Shown here piece by piece: positions 1 through 7,868 of a DNA stretch of 33,120 nt. Source of the stretch: Ruminococcus sp. (GTDB lineage: Bacteria; Bacillota; Clostridia; Oscillospirales; Acutalibacteraceae); assembly GCA_017416065.1 (NCBI GenBank), contig JAFQDM010000034.1:1-33120 (forward strand), written 5' to 3'. The position numbers were made by a program, and so were the translations under genes. The first letter of the stretch is position 1. Each line of letters begins with the position of its first letter. The notes below the pieces were generated by a model. The model was not told where the DNA came from. It searched no databases and worked only from the letters and a program-made list of their open reading frames with translations.

Positions 1-41
1 CCTTCTGTTTTTGTCGTGCAGTTGCCAGACCGCACTTTCAT

Positions 42-66
42 TATACCAGAAGGTGGTATTTTTTTA
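42..66 (+). terminator. Rho-independent terminator of an upstream + strand gene
   Basis: ATACCA (43-48) and TGGTAT (54-59) form a 6-bp stem around a five-base loop, followed directly by a run of seven T on the + strand. This suggests that a rightward gene ends just before the window. Its coding sequence is not visible here. Confidence 0.6.
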
Positions 67-90
67 TACTCATCGCTAAAGCTTTTTTGA

Positions 91-115
91 ACCCCCGATA
101 CAATCGGGGGTTTTC
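91..115 (+). terminator. GC-rich hairpin, probable terminator
   Basis: CCCCCGAT (92-99) pairs with ATCGGGGG (103-110) around a three-base loop, with TTTT following on the + strand. It may be a second, backup terminator for the gene left of the window. The T-run is short, so the orientation is less certain than that of the hairpin at 42-66. Confidence 0.5.
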
Positions 116-121
116 GTTTAA

Positions 122-160
122 CAAAAAATCGCACCCCACTCGGATTTGAGTGGGGTGCGA
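122..160 (-). terminator. Terminator of the CotH/CBM gene
   Basis: A 12-bp inverted repeat (129-140 with 149-160, core GCACCCCACT/AGTGGGGTGC) is followed on the - strand by TTTTTTGT. It lies 55 bp past the stop codon of the large leftward gene and is a textbook intrinsic terminator for it. Confidence 0.85.
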
Positions 161-215
161 CCCTATCTAATTATTTATAAAGAGCAAAGTCTTTAATGGT
201 AATCAGAAATAAGGA

Positions 216-3200
216 TTACTCCTTAGTTGCTTCAATAATATCGGAGTAAACAGTCTGGATCTGACCTTCTGCATCTCTGTACTGAACATAAGCTCTCGCA
301 ACCCATGTCTGGCCGGAGAATACGTTGGACTTAGACCATGTGTATGTGTTTACGGGGATATTGTTTGTAGCGTTGGGGCTTCTGTCGTATACGTTGCTGT
401 CTGTTGTACCTGCAACGAGAGTTGCCTCGTTGAAGTTATCCTTGTTAACAGCTACGAGACCAGCCTTAACGAAGGTGTAGCCCTCAGGACAGTACCAGCT
501 GTATGTGAATACTGCCTTGTTTGCTGCAGCCTGTGCCTCATAGTCGATGGAGTCGAGAGATACGAGGATCTGGTACTCGATCTCTGCATCCTGTGCTACG
601 AATACTGCTGTAAGCTCGATGTCGCTGGAGGGGAAGAAGCTGTACTCTGCGTTGTAGCTCTTAACGTTGCCGTCACCGTCTACCCAGTAAGCGAACTTCT
701 GGCCAGACTCTGCAGCGTTAGCCTTAACAGTTACCTGGTTGTTTGCAGGATATGTGCCTGTGCCTGAACCGCCGTTAACGGTTACCTGTACGGGAACGAT
801 AGCCTTTGTCCAGGTTGCGAGAACTGTTACGTCCTGACCAGCTGCGATAGCTGCCTGGATGTCTGCCTCTGTCATGTTCCAACCTGCGAAGTCGAAACCA
901 ACCTGAGTGGGAGCCTCGGGGAACTGGATTGCATCTGCTGCAGCATAGTACTGGGCATCAAGAACACGGCCGAAGTTACCTGCCTTGTCGTTCTTGAATG
1001 TTACCATCTGAACGCCGTCAACAGCTACGATGTACATAGCCTTGAAGAAATCGTTACCGGAAGCTACGAATGTGTAGGAGAGGTCGGAGGTGAGGATAAC
1101 ACCGGACATGGGGTTAACCCAACCAACGAATGTTGCATCGGAGGATGCGTTTGCAGTAACTGTGATAGTTGCGCCCTTGGGAGCCATAGTGTTCATGTAA
1201 GATACACCCTGAGGTCTTGCTGCGCCGCCGTCAACAGAAATTGTGAAGCCTGTGCCGCCTGCGATATCAATCTTAACGATACCTGTTGTAGAAGGAGCAA
1301 CGGGAGTTGCGATCTTCTTGTAAGTAGCCTTAACTGTGATATCCTTAGTTACATAGTCAAAGTCTGTATCCCAAGCCTTAAACTCGTAACCATCAACTGC
1401 GGGAGCCTCGGGAGCTGTAGCAGCCTCACCGTACTTAACGGTCTCAACCTTGAGCTCGTTGCCATCCTTATCTGTGAATGTTACTGTGAACTCCATAACT
1501 GCGGGCTCAGAAACAACCTCAGATGTGATAACAAGTACGTTTACGTTGTTCTTAACGTTTGCGATTGTGTATGCACCGTCAACAGCCTCGAGGAGCTTCA
1601 TGTCAACGATAACTGCAGAAACCTTGAAGCCTTCTGCTGCCTCGATTGTGAATGTGTAATCCTCACCGTGCTTTGCAACATCGGGAGCAGTAACTGTGAA
1701 GTCACCAGTGTTGAATGTTACTGTGTAGGAAATGTCTGCTGTAGCAGTAACCTTACCTGTCTCAGCATTGAATGTGAAGGTGTAAACACCGCCAACAGTC
1801 TTGATCTTACAGTTGCCGGCGCCATCCTTGAATGTCCAGCCTTCGCCCTCTGTTACGTTCTCAATTGTGCTTGTGTTACCAAGCCACTTACCGAATGCGT
1901 TAACGATGAACTCATATGTGCCAGCCTCGATTGTAACATCGGAAACTGTGAAGATCTTGCCTGTCTCATCAGCAGTCATCTCGATGCCCTTCCAATCATT
2001 GAAGGAACCAACGAGATATACTTCGTCAGATGTTGCCTCGTCCAGAGTTGCATCGCCCTCTGTGTATGTGAATGTGCCGAGGAGCCACTTGTCAAAGTCT
2101 GCGTCGCCCTCTGTCTTAACCTGCTCAGAGGGATAGTAGCCGATGTTTGCCTCTACTGTGTCGAGTGCAACGTCAACTGTCTGGAATGCGTTGCCCTCGT
2201 CGCCCTTAGTCATACCGTTGAAGAGGAAGCCCTCTGTGCCAGCGGGAATAACTACTGTGTAGATATCCTGACCATAAGCGTTTGTGCCTACGAGCTGCAT
2301 TGCATCGCCGGGCCATGCCTTAGATGCGCCTGCGCCGCCCCATGTGTAAACGTTAACATTTGCCCAGTTGTTGCTGTTTGTGAAGTATACTACTGTATCC
2401 TCTGCAACGTTGGGAAGTGTGGGAGTAGTTGCATTTACGTCGAACTCTGTCCATGTACCGGAGATATCAGACCAACCTGCATCAAGAACGAACATGTTCT
2501 TTGTGAGGTCTGTTGTCATATTGATATCAGCTGTCTGGTTCCAGATCTTCTTGGTTGTATCTGTATCAGAGTTCCAGCCAAGCTCTGTGGAAGCAGGATT
2601 TCTTCTTGTGAAGATAAGACCTGTTGTGTCAGCAGGAACCTCTGCTGTGTAGATGCCCTCTGTCTCAGTAGCGGTCAATGTTGCCCAGCCGTAGTCACCG
2701 TCTGCGTTCCAGTAGTATGCTGCGAACCATGCATCTGCTGCGGGCCAGTCATTGTTAATCTTGAGATAGATTGTTGTGTTAGTTGTTGTGTCGCCTGTTG
2801 CAGGCTCTGTTGCATCGCCTGTTGCGGGCTCTGTAGCCTCGTCTGTTGCAGGCTGTGTAGCCTCAGAAGATGCAGCAGCTGTTGTTGTGGGATCAACGGG
2901 AGCAACGTACTCGTAGGAGCCTACGAATGTGCCGTCTGTCTCGTTCCAATCCATGTAGTAGCCGCGACCGTCTGCGATCTCGGTAATGTCAGGAGACTGA
3001 GTCTCTGCGCCGTTGTCCTTACCTGCGAAGAGCATACCTGTTGCATCTGCAGGAATTGTAGCCTTGTAGATATCCTGACCCATATCGTTTGTCTCAACGA
3101 AGGTCATGGGATTACCGGGCCATGCAGGAGTTGCCTCGAATGCACTGCCCCAGAAGTAAACAGTAACGTCTGTCCACATCCATGCGTTGGAGAAGTAAAC

Positions 3201-6200
3201 AGTGATGTACTCGGGATCAACAGGTGTGCCAGTTGTTGCAGTTGTAGCATCTGTTGTATCGGGAGTTGTTGTTGTCTCGCCTGTTGCGGGCTCTGTTGTG
3301 TCGCCGCCCTCGATGGGAGCATACATGTAAGAACCGCAGGGCTTAGTATTTGTTGCGCTGTCATATGTCATGTAGTAGCAGATACCGTCAACGATGCCTG
3401 TCGTGATGTCTGCAGACTGGTCTGCGCCATAGCCGCCGGTGCCGTTGAATACGATACCCTCAACATCAGCGGGCATAATTACAGAGTATCTGTCGTAGCC
3501 GTCTGCTGTTGTGTCAACATATGTCATAGTGATACCGGGCCACTCTGTGCCTGCACCTGTTGTGCCGCCCCAGAAGTGAACCTTAGCATCAGGCCAGCCC
3601 CAGTTGTTCTCAAAGTATACAGTGATGTAGCCCTCGGGAATTACCTGCTCTGCCTCGCCGAACTGTGCGGAGATCCAGTTGATTCTGGAGAGCATCCAGT
3701 CAGCAGCGTAGTTAGCCTGACCCTCAAGAGTAGTCTCATCATAAGACTTAGTAGAGGTTGTGAATGTGTTAGCCTCTGCATCGTAATCATACATTACGAG
3801 AGTCTTGTGGGGAGAGATCCAAGTGTTGTTTGTGTTGTTGGAGAGCTGCCATCCGCCGTAGGAGTAGTTCCATGCGCCGGACTTTGCAAGACTTGCAAGG
3901 TAACCCTCTGCAGACTGGAGTCTGCCGTTTGCTGCCTCTGCCTCGCCTGCGAGAACAGCTGCTGTGTCAGCAAAGTCTGCTGCCCAAACATCCTTAACGA
4001 TGTCCATGAATGTCTTGCCATCAACTGTAGAAGTCATGTAGCAAGCCTGGGAGAATACGCTTCTGCCGCCTGTGAAGTCAGCATCAAAGTGCATGAGCTC
4101 CTTAGCGTACCAGCCGTCAGGTCTTGTAAGGTCAAGAGCCTTGCCTGCATCGTCGTGTCTCTCTGCAATGCTTACGGAGTTACCGAGAGCATTGTCATAG
4201 TCCCAAACGGGAGACATGTAGAAGATTTCGTTGTCGCTGTCATATACGAAGTAGCAGCTTGTAACACCGGAATCCAGGTTCTTTGCAACTTCGTTTACGA
4301 GGTATGCTCTTGCAAAGTCGTTGATGTCAACGAGAGTTGCAAGTGTAGCAAGGTCGTTGCCATAGAGAGCATCCTCAACTGCCTGATACTTGAGCCTCAT
4401 GAAAGCAACCTGCTCCTCAGCGGGCTCATCAGGAGTCTTGTGAGTCATAACCTGACCACGAGTTGTTGTGAATGTAAGGTCGCCTGCGTTTGCAGCGTTT
4501 GTTGCTGTGTCAAGCTCAAGGATGAAGTCGAAGTTCTCCTTGGGATATGCGATTGTATCGCCTGTCTCTTCGTCGATTACATCCTCAACCTCAGGCTCTG
4601 TGAGGTCGGGCATAACTGTGTTCTTGCCCATCTCGATCTTCTGAGTGAGCTGATAGGAACCCTTGTAGTCGCCGTTTACGAACCAGTCAACGAAACGGGA
4701 GTCACATGCATAGTGCATGTTAACCTCGTTTGCAAGGTCGTATACGAGACGGTTTCTGAGCAGTGAGCTATCCTGTGCGTTTGCAAGGAGAGACCACTTC
4801 TTACCCTTCATGCCATCAACTGTGATGTTCTCATCATATGTGATGTTGAAAGGCTTCTTAGCCAGCTGCCATGTGGAGTTACCACGGCCCTTGAGCTTCT
4901 TAACTGTTGTTTCTTCCTCATCAACGCCTGTTGCATCTGCTACAGCACCAGCAAGTTTACCAGTCTCCTGGTTCTTTGTGCCGCTTGTCATGAATGCATA
5001 GAGGTCAAATGTAGCATCTTCCTCTGTCTTAACGCCAGCGTCGTTCTTAGTTGTCATGCCGTCTGCGGAGTTGATGTAGAGTGCACCCTCTGCGTCGGAC
5101 TTCATAACTTTAAGAGTCTGGGTTGTTGCACCGCCGCAAATAATAGCTGTGCCGTCTGTGTAAGGAACAGTTGCGTACTCGCCTGCGGGAATAACTACGC
5201 CGTTAACGAGAACGTCAGCTGCGTATGTGTTGAGGATTACAACCTCTGTATCAGAAGCAGAAGCGGGGAGGTAGAAGTAACGTGTGCCGTTAACCTCATC
5301 CCAACGCTGCCATGCGTTTGTGCCTGCAACCTCTGTGCCTGCATAAGCATAGAGACCGTCAGCCTTCTGATAGGGAAGTGTGTATGTGTTGTCCTCTACG
5401 GGAGTAGAGGAATCAACTGTAGCCTCATAACCCATGAGGTAAACAGTTGTTGTAGCATAAGTCTCAGAGTAAACCTTGTTTGCACCTGTGCCTGCATAAG
5501 CCCAGAGGTTTACTGCAACTGCTGCTGTTTCATCTGCAGCAGGAGCTGTAACAGAAGCAAGAGCGGAGATTCCACCCTCTGCCAAATCTGTCTTAGTTGT
5601 TGTATTGATGCCGTAAGCAAGGCCCTTAGCATCAGCAGCGATTGTGCCGCTAACGATTACGTTTGTTGCAGCTTCGGGAGCTACCAGGTAAGGATCAGCC
5701 TCTGTACCTGTGCCGCCGAGTGTGCCGTTAACTGTAACTGTGGGAGCTGCAGGAGCTGCAGGAGCGTCAACTACAAGAGTAGGATCGTTGTAGAAGCTCC
5801 AGGAACCTGAAGCGTTGTTCCACTGACCGGAAGCGGGTGCCCAGCAGTTAACGGAAGAGCCTGACCATGTAAGATCCTGAGACTGGTCCCACTTGCTATC
5901 CCAGCTGAGAGCTGTAGCAGAGGGGTTCATACGACAGAAGATAATGTTCTTCCATGTACCAGCAGGAACTGTCATCTTGTAAACTGTTGCAGATGTGTCT
6001 GCAACTTTTTCCATCTTTACCCATGTGTTTGCGCTATCCCAAAGATATGCAGCAAACCATGCGCTTGACTGTGTCCAGTTAGAGTTGGGCTTGAGGTAAA
6101 GAACTGTGCCGGCAGGAATTGTAGCGCCTGTCTCAGCCTTCTCTACGTCAGCTGCAGAAGCTGTGAAGCCAACTGTAACCAGAGAAAGTACCATCATAAC

Positions 6201-6248
6201 TGCAAGAACTACTGAAAGAAGTCTTGCAGCAAGTTTAGATGTTCTCAT
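216..6248 (-). CDS. Giant secreted CotH-domain protein with CBM26-like starch-binding modules
   Basis: A 2010-residue exported protein. The ATG at 6248 is chosen because AAGGAGGA sits 8 bases upstream and a signal peptide follows (basic start, hydrophobic core at about 10-30, cleavage near ASA-AD at 31-34). The frame stays open further upstream but has no ribosome site there. Modules in order: an aromatic-rich carbohydrate-binding-like domain (about 47-152); Ala/Thr-rich region; a CotH kinase-like domain (about 450-860) with GRGNSTW at 454-460, LRNRL at 497-501 and PVWDYDNALGN at 680-690; two CBM26-like modules with a W-x-G-G...WPG signature (about 873-976 and 1014-1114) joined by Thr/Pro/Glu linkers; a second copy of the N-terminal type (1158-1268); a third CBM26-like module (1285-1396); a CBM48/E-set-like domain with VGSFNDWKG (1408-1508); InlB-like and other beta repeats (1586-1885); and an unrecognised 120-residue end. 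I see no dockerin, LPXTG or C-terminal membrane anchor. It probably binds starch or another glucan outside the cell. What the CotH domain acts on is unknown. Confidence 0.9.
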   Translation of the reverse strand: MRTSKLAARLLSVVLAVMMVLSLVTVGFTASAADVEKAETGATIPAGTVLYLKPNSNWTQSSAWFAAYLWDSANTWVKMEKVADTSATVYKMTVPAGTWKNIIFCRMNPSATALSWDSKWDQSQDLTWSGSSVNCWAPASGQWNNASGSWSFYNDPTLVVDAPAAPAAPTVTVNGTLGGTGTEADPYLVAPEAATNVIVSGTIAADAKGLAYGINTTTKTDLAEGGISALASVTAPAADETAAVAVNLWAYAGTGANKVYSETYATTTVYLMGYEATVDSSTPVEDNTYTLPYQKADGLYAYAGTEVAGTNAWQRWDEVNGTRYFYLPASASDTEVVILNTYAADVLVNGVVIPAGEYATVPYTDGTAIICGGATTQTLKVMKSDAEGALYINSADGMTTKNDAGVKTEEDATFDLYAFMTSGTKNQETGKLAGAVADATGVDEEETTVKKLKGRGNSTWQLAKKPFNITYDENITVDGMKGKKWSLLANAQDSSLLRNRLVYDLANEVNMHYACDSRFVDWFVNGDYKGSYQLTQKIEMGKNTVMPDLTEPEVEDVIDEETGDTIAYPKENFDFILELDTATNAANAGDLTFTTTRGQVMTHKTPDEPAEEQVAFMRLKYQAVEDALYGNDLATLATLVDINDFARAYLVNEVAKNLDSGVTSCYFVYDSDNEIFYMSPVWDYDNALGNSVSIAERHDDAGKALDLTRPDGWYAKELMHFDADFTGGRSVFSQACYMTSTVDGKTFMDIVKDVWAADFADTAAVLAGEAEAANGRLQSAEGYLASLAKSGAWNYSYGGWQLSNNTNNTWISPHKTLVMYDYDAEANTFTTSTKSYDETTLEGQANYAADWMLSRINWISAQFGEAEQVIPEGYITVYFENNWGWPDAKVHFWGGTTGAGTEWPGITMTYVDTTADGYDRYSVIMPADVEGIVFNGTGGYGADQSADITTGIVDGICYYMTYDSATNTKPCGSYMYAPIEGGDTTEPATGETTTTPDTTDATTATTGTPVDPEYITVYFSNAWMWTDVTVYFWGSAFEATPAWPGNPMTFVETNDMGQDIYKATIPADATGMLFAGKDNGAETQSPDITEIADGRGYYMDWNETDGTFVGSYEYVAPVDPTTTAAASSEATQPATDEATEPATGDATEPATGDTTTNTTIYLKINNDWPAADAWFAAYYWNADGDYGWATLTATETEGIYTAEVPADTTGLIFTRRNPASTELGWNSDTDTTKKIWNQTADINMTTDLTKNMFVLDAGWSDISGTWTEFDVNATTPTLPNVAEDTVVYFTNSNNWANVNVYTWGGAGASKAWPGDAMQLVGTNAYGQDIYTVVIPAGTEGFLFNGMTKGDEGNAFQTVDVALDTVEANIGYYPSEQVKTEGDADFDKWLLGTFTYTEGDATLDEATSDEVYLVGSFNDWKGIEMTADETGKIFTVSDVTIEAGTYEFIVNAFGKWLGNTSTIENVTEGEGWTFKDGAGNCKIKTVGGVYTFTFNAETGKVTATADISYTVTFNTGDFTVTAPDVAKHGEDYTFTIEAAEGFKVSAVIVDMKLLEAVDGAYTIANVKNNVNVLVITSEVVSEPAVMEFTVTFTDKDGNELKVETVKYGEAATAPEAPAVDGYEFKAWDTDFDYVTKDITVKATYKKIATPVAPSTTGIVKIDIAGGTGFTISVDGGAARPQGVSYMNTMAPKGATITVTANASSDATFVGWVNPMSGVILTSDLSYTFVASGNDFFKAMYIVAVDGVQMVTFKNDKAGNFGRVLDAQYYAAADAIQFPEAPTQVGFDFAGWNMTEADIQAAIAAGQDVTVLATWTKAIVPVQVTVNGGSGTGTYPANNQVTVKANAAESGQKFAYWVDGDGNVKSYNAEYSFFPSSDIELTAVFVAQDAEIEYQILVSLDSIDYEAQAAANKAVFTYSWYCPEGYTFVKAGLVAVNKDNFNEATLVAGTTDSNVYDRSPNATNNIPVNTYTWSKSNVFSGQTWVARAYVQYRDAEGQIQTVYSDIIEATKE

Positions 6249-6309
6249 CGATTTTTTCCTCCTTAAAGAATTGAAAGTTTGTTTAATTATTTGTGAAATG
6301 CCATTAGTC

Positions 6310-6425
6310 TTTGCCTTCCGCCTGACCACCCCGGAAGGTTTCGGACAACCTAAACAATACGCAAGGTACAAGGTGTACTCCGCGAAGCACGGGAGGACTC
6401 CCGACTTCGTGCATTGCTTAGGCTG
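6310..6425 (-). promoter_or_regulatory. Structured 5' leader RNA of the CotH/CBM gene
   Basis: The - strand leader holds a long-range 10-bp stem (6413-6422 with 6349-6358, one G-U pair) enclosing a nested hairpin (6383-6387 with 6405-6409, and GGGAG/CTCCC at 6391-6402) and a GTAC...GTAC hairpin (6366-6378). It is followed by a perfect 7-bp stem (6314-6320 with 6332-6338). All lie between the predicted promoter and the ribosome site. I do not recognise a known riboswitch class. Confidence 0.45.
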
Positions 6426-6578
6426 CCAGATAAAGCCTCGGCATTATCTACCTGAATTAATATATATAAATAGTATATAAGACGGATGCTGCCGCCCGAT
6501 ACGTATTTCAGAAGGAAATCTGCAAAACAGCAAGACATAAAAACACAGTTATACAATTTTGCTATTTTACTATTATCA

Positions 6579-6606
6579 ATTATAACATCATTTGTAAATT
6601 TTACAA
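6579..6606 (-). promoter_or_regulatory. Probable sigma A promoter of the CotH/CBM gene
   Basis: On the - strand, TTGTAA (6606-6601) and TATAAT (6584-6579) are separated by 16 bases. Transcription would start near 6572, giving a leader of about 320 bases. The DNA here is very AT-rich, so chance matches are possible. Confidence 0.5.
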
Positions 6607-6657
6607 CATTTTTGTAAGAATAAAACCTACCAAAAATAACATATTTCTTTTGTACAT

Positions 6658-6673
6658 CTCGTCAATTGACGAG
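6658..6673. promoter_or_regulatory. Perfect 16-bp palindrome, candidate operator
   Basis: CTCGTCAATTGACGAG reads identically on both strands. It lies about 93 bp upstream of the predicted start of CotH/CBM transcription in otherwise AT-rich DNA, where an upstream activator could bind. The regulator is unknown. Confidence 0.4.
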
Positions 6674-6792
6674 TATATTTTGCACAAATAATAGGAATTT
6701 GCCATCATTCATAAAATTTGTACTTCTATTTTTTGACAACGAAAGCAATAAAAAGCCGTGTTTAGCACAGTAAATTGATTGGATGCAGTTTT

Positions 6793-6845
6793 AAGCCTCC
6801 CTCCTGAGGGAGGTGGCATTTGCATAGCAAATGACGGTGGGAGTT
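6793..6845. repeat. Modular hairpin repeat unit with GCCTCCCTCCTGAGGGAGGTG arm, copy 1
   Basis: A conserved hairpin arm (GCCTCCC...GGGAGGTG) is followed by a variable palindrome (CATTTGC ATA GCAAATG) and then a GGGAG end. A second copy at about 7054-7107 has the same outer parts but a different inner palindrome. Confidence 0.7.
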
Positions 6846-6848
6846 CAT

Positions 6849-6950
6849 TTAAGCTTTCTTGCAAGCTTTACATCATTTTGTGCACAGCACAAACATCATT
6901 GTGAGCTATCACACATCATTTCAAGCCGCAAGGCTGAACATCATTTCACA
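6849..6950. repeat. Mosaic hairpin array with ATGATGT spacers
   Basis: Four copies of ACATCATT (6870, 6893, 6913, 6938; ATGATGT on the - strand) occur at 20-25 bp steps. Each gap holds a different short palindrome: AAGCTT...AAGCTT, TTGTGC...GCACAA, GTGA...TCAC, and TCAAGCC...GGCTGA. The spacers are conserved and the palindromes are not. The spacing is too short and the units too variable for CRISPR. Confidence 0.75.
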
Positions 6951-6962
6951 ACCCCCCTGATA

Positions 6963-7048
6963 GCCTACGGCTATTTATAGTTTACGAGCACAAGTGCTCT
7001 ACACCTCATCAGTCACCTTCGGTGACAGCTTCTCCTCAAGGAGAAGCC
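6963..7048. repeat. 86-bp dispersed repeat, copy 1
   Basis: This stretch begins GCCTACGGC and contains GTCACC-TTC-GGTGAC and CTTCTCC...GGAGAAG hairpins. It matches 17515-17601 over its full length with only scattered differences, several of them compensatory within stems. It is non-coding and lies between genes. Confidence 0.8.
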
Positions 7049-7052
7049 TTTT

Positions 7053-7107
7053 AAGCCTCCCTCCTGAGGGAGGTGTATTTTGGCTTCAGCCGAAATACAG
7101 AAGGAGT
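7053..7107. repeat. Modular hairpin repeat unit, copy 2 (swapped inner palindrome)
   Basis: It has the same GCCTCCCTCCTGAGGGAGGTG arm as at 6795, but the inner palindrome is now ATTTTGGC TTCA GCCGAAAT, followed by GGAGTTT. Comparing the two copies shows that the inner stem is exchangeable. Confidence 0.7.
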
Positions 7108-7138
7108 TTATGCTCTGTATTCGTTAAGGAGTATATTA

Positions 7139-7208
7139 CTCCCTCAGTCACCTTCGGTGACAGCTCCCTCACGAGGGAGCCTTTTATGCCTTCCCCTTGG
7201 AGGAAGCC
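7139..7208. repeat. Two-hairpin dispersed repeat abutting sigF
   Basis: CCCTCAGTCACCTTCGGTGAC is followed by CAGCTCCCTC ACGA GGGAGC and then a further palindrome GCCTTCCCC...GGAGGAAGCC. It ends at the sigF stop codon, so it may also serve as the 3' end of the spoIIA transcript. Related units are at 7004-7048, 17556-17601, 21176-21224 and, inverted, 22802-22852. Confidence 0.65.
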
Positions 7209-7868
7209 TTATTGATCTAACTTCTCACGAAGCAGAGTGAGGATCTTCTTTTCTCTGCGACTGACCTGCACCTGGGTCATACCCAGAGCCTGCGCTGTAG
7301 CGCTCTGAGTCTGCCCTGCGAAAAACCGCAACCGTATGAGCTCTCTGTCCTTTTGCTCCAGGGATTCCATTGCCTGATAGAGGGAGAGCTTCTCCGTAAA
7401 AGCCTCCTCCCCTGATTCCTGCACGATATCCAGCTCCTTGGAGTCCTCCTCCTGAGAAGCGTAAGAAAGGGACAATGGTATCTGCGCACAATCTATAGCC
7501 TCCGTGACCTGCTGCACAGACAAGCAGAGCCTGTCCGCAAGCTCGGATATCCGTGGCTCTCTGTCCTTTTCCCGCACAAAGGCCTCCCTCTCCCTGCTTA
7601 CCTTGAGCGAGAGCTCCCTCAGGCTTCGGCTGACTTTGACTGCTCCTGAATCGCGGAATATCCGCTTTATCTCCCCAAGGATAACGGGCACTGCGTAGGT
7701 GGAGAATTTGTAGCCTAAGCTTTCGTCAAAATTGCGAGCCGCCTTTACAAGCCCCACGCATCCCTCGGAGTAAAGCTCCTCGTACTCCACCCCCTTGCCT
7801 GCAAACCGCCTTGCACAGGCGTGCACAAGGGCTGTGTTTCCCTCTACGAGCTTATCTGCGGCTGTCAT
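7209..7868 (-). CDS. sigF: RNA polymerase sporulation sigma factor sigma F
   Basis: A 219-residue sigma-70 family factor and the last gene of the spoIIA operon. Sigma F is the first forespore-specific sigma factor and is held inactive by SpoIIAB. Region 2 is clear (YEELYSEGCVGLVKAARNF, then the KFSTYA and GEIKR stretch). Region 3 follows the SRSLRE segment, and region 4 has LRFF and a C-terminal helix-turn-helix (QVQVSRREKKIL). The length fits SigF/SigG. The identity as SigF rather than SigG rests on position: the gene overlaps spoIIAB by 17 bp and follows spoIIAA. No sigG lies alongside. Confidence 0.93.
   Translation of the reverse strand: MTAADKLVEGNTALVHACARRFAGKGVEYEELYSEGCVGLVKAARNFDESLGYKFSTYAVPVILGEIKRIFRDSGAVKVSRSLRELSLKVSREREAFVREKDREPRISELADRLCLSVQQVTEAIDCAQIPLSLSYASQEEDSKELDIVQESGEEAFTEKLSLYQAMESLEQKDRELIRLRFFAGQTQSATAQALGMTQVQVSRREKKILTLLREKLDQ

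Noticed and set aside
1668-4766. 1032-codon open frame on the + strand, very rich in Cys, Val and Leu
   Set aside because: It is exactly antisense to the CotH/CBM gene, has no ribosome site or domain, and its odd composition is the mirror of GCA/ACA/GTA-rich sense codons. The sense frame has signal peptide, modules and terminator.
6300-6325. Resemblance of the leader (GTCAGG..GGAAGG) to SRP RNA helix 8
   Set aside because: The conserved spacing and the AGCAGC side of the helix 8 loop are missing, and the rest of the SRP fold is not evident.
6249-6371. 41-codon N-terminal extension of the CotH protein
   Set aside because: No ribosome site, and it would bury the signal peptide. The stretch is better explained as the structured leader.
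6849-6950. CRISPR array
   Set aside because: The repeated word is only 7-8 bases, the intervals are palindromic and 12-17 bases long, and there are no cas genes.
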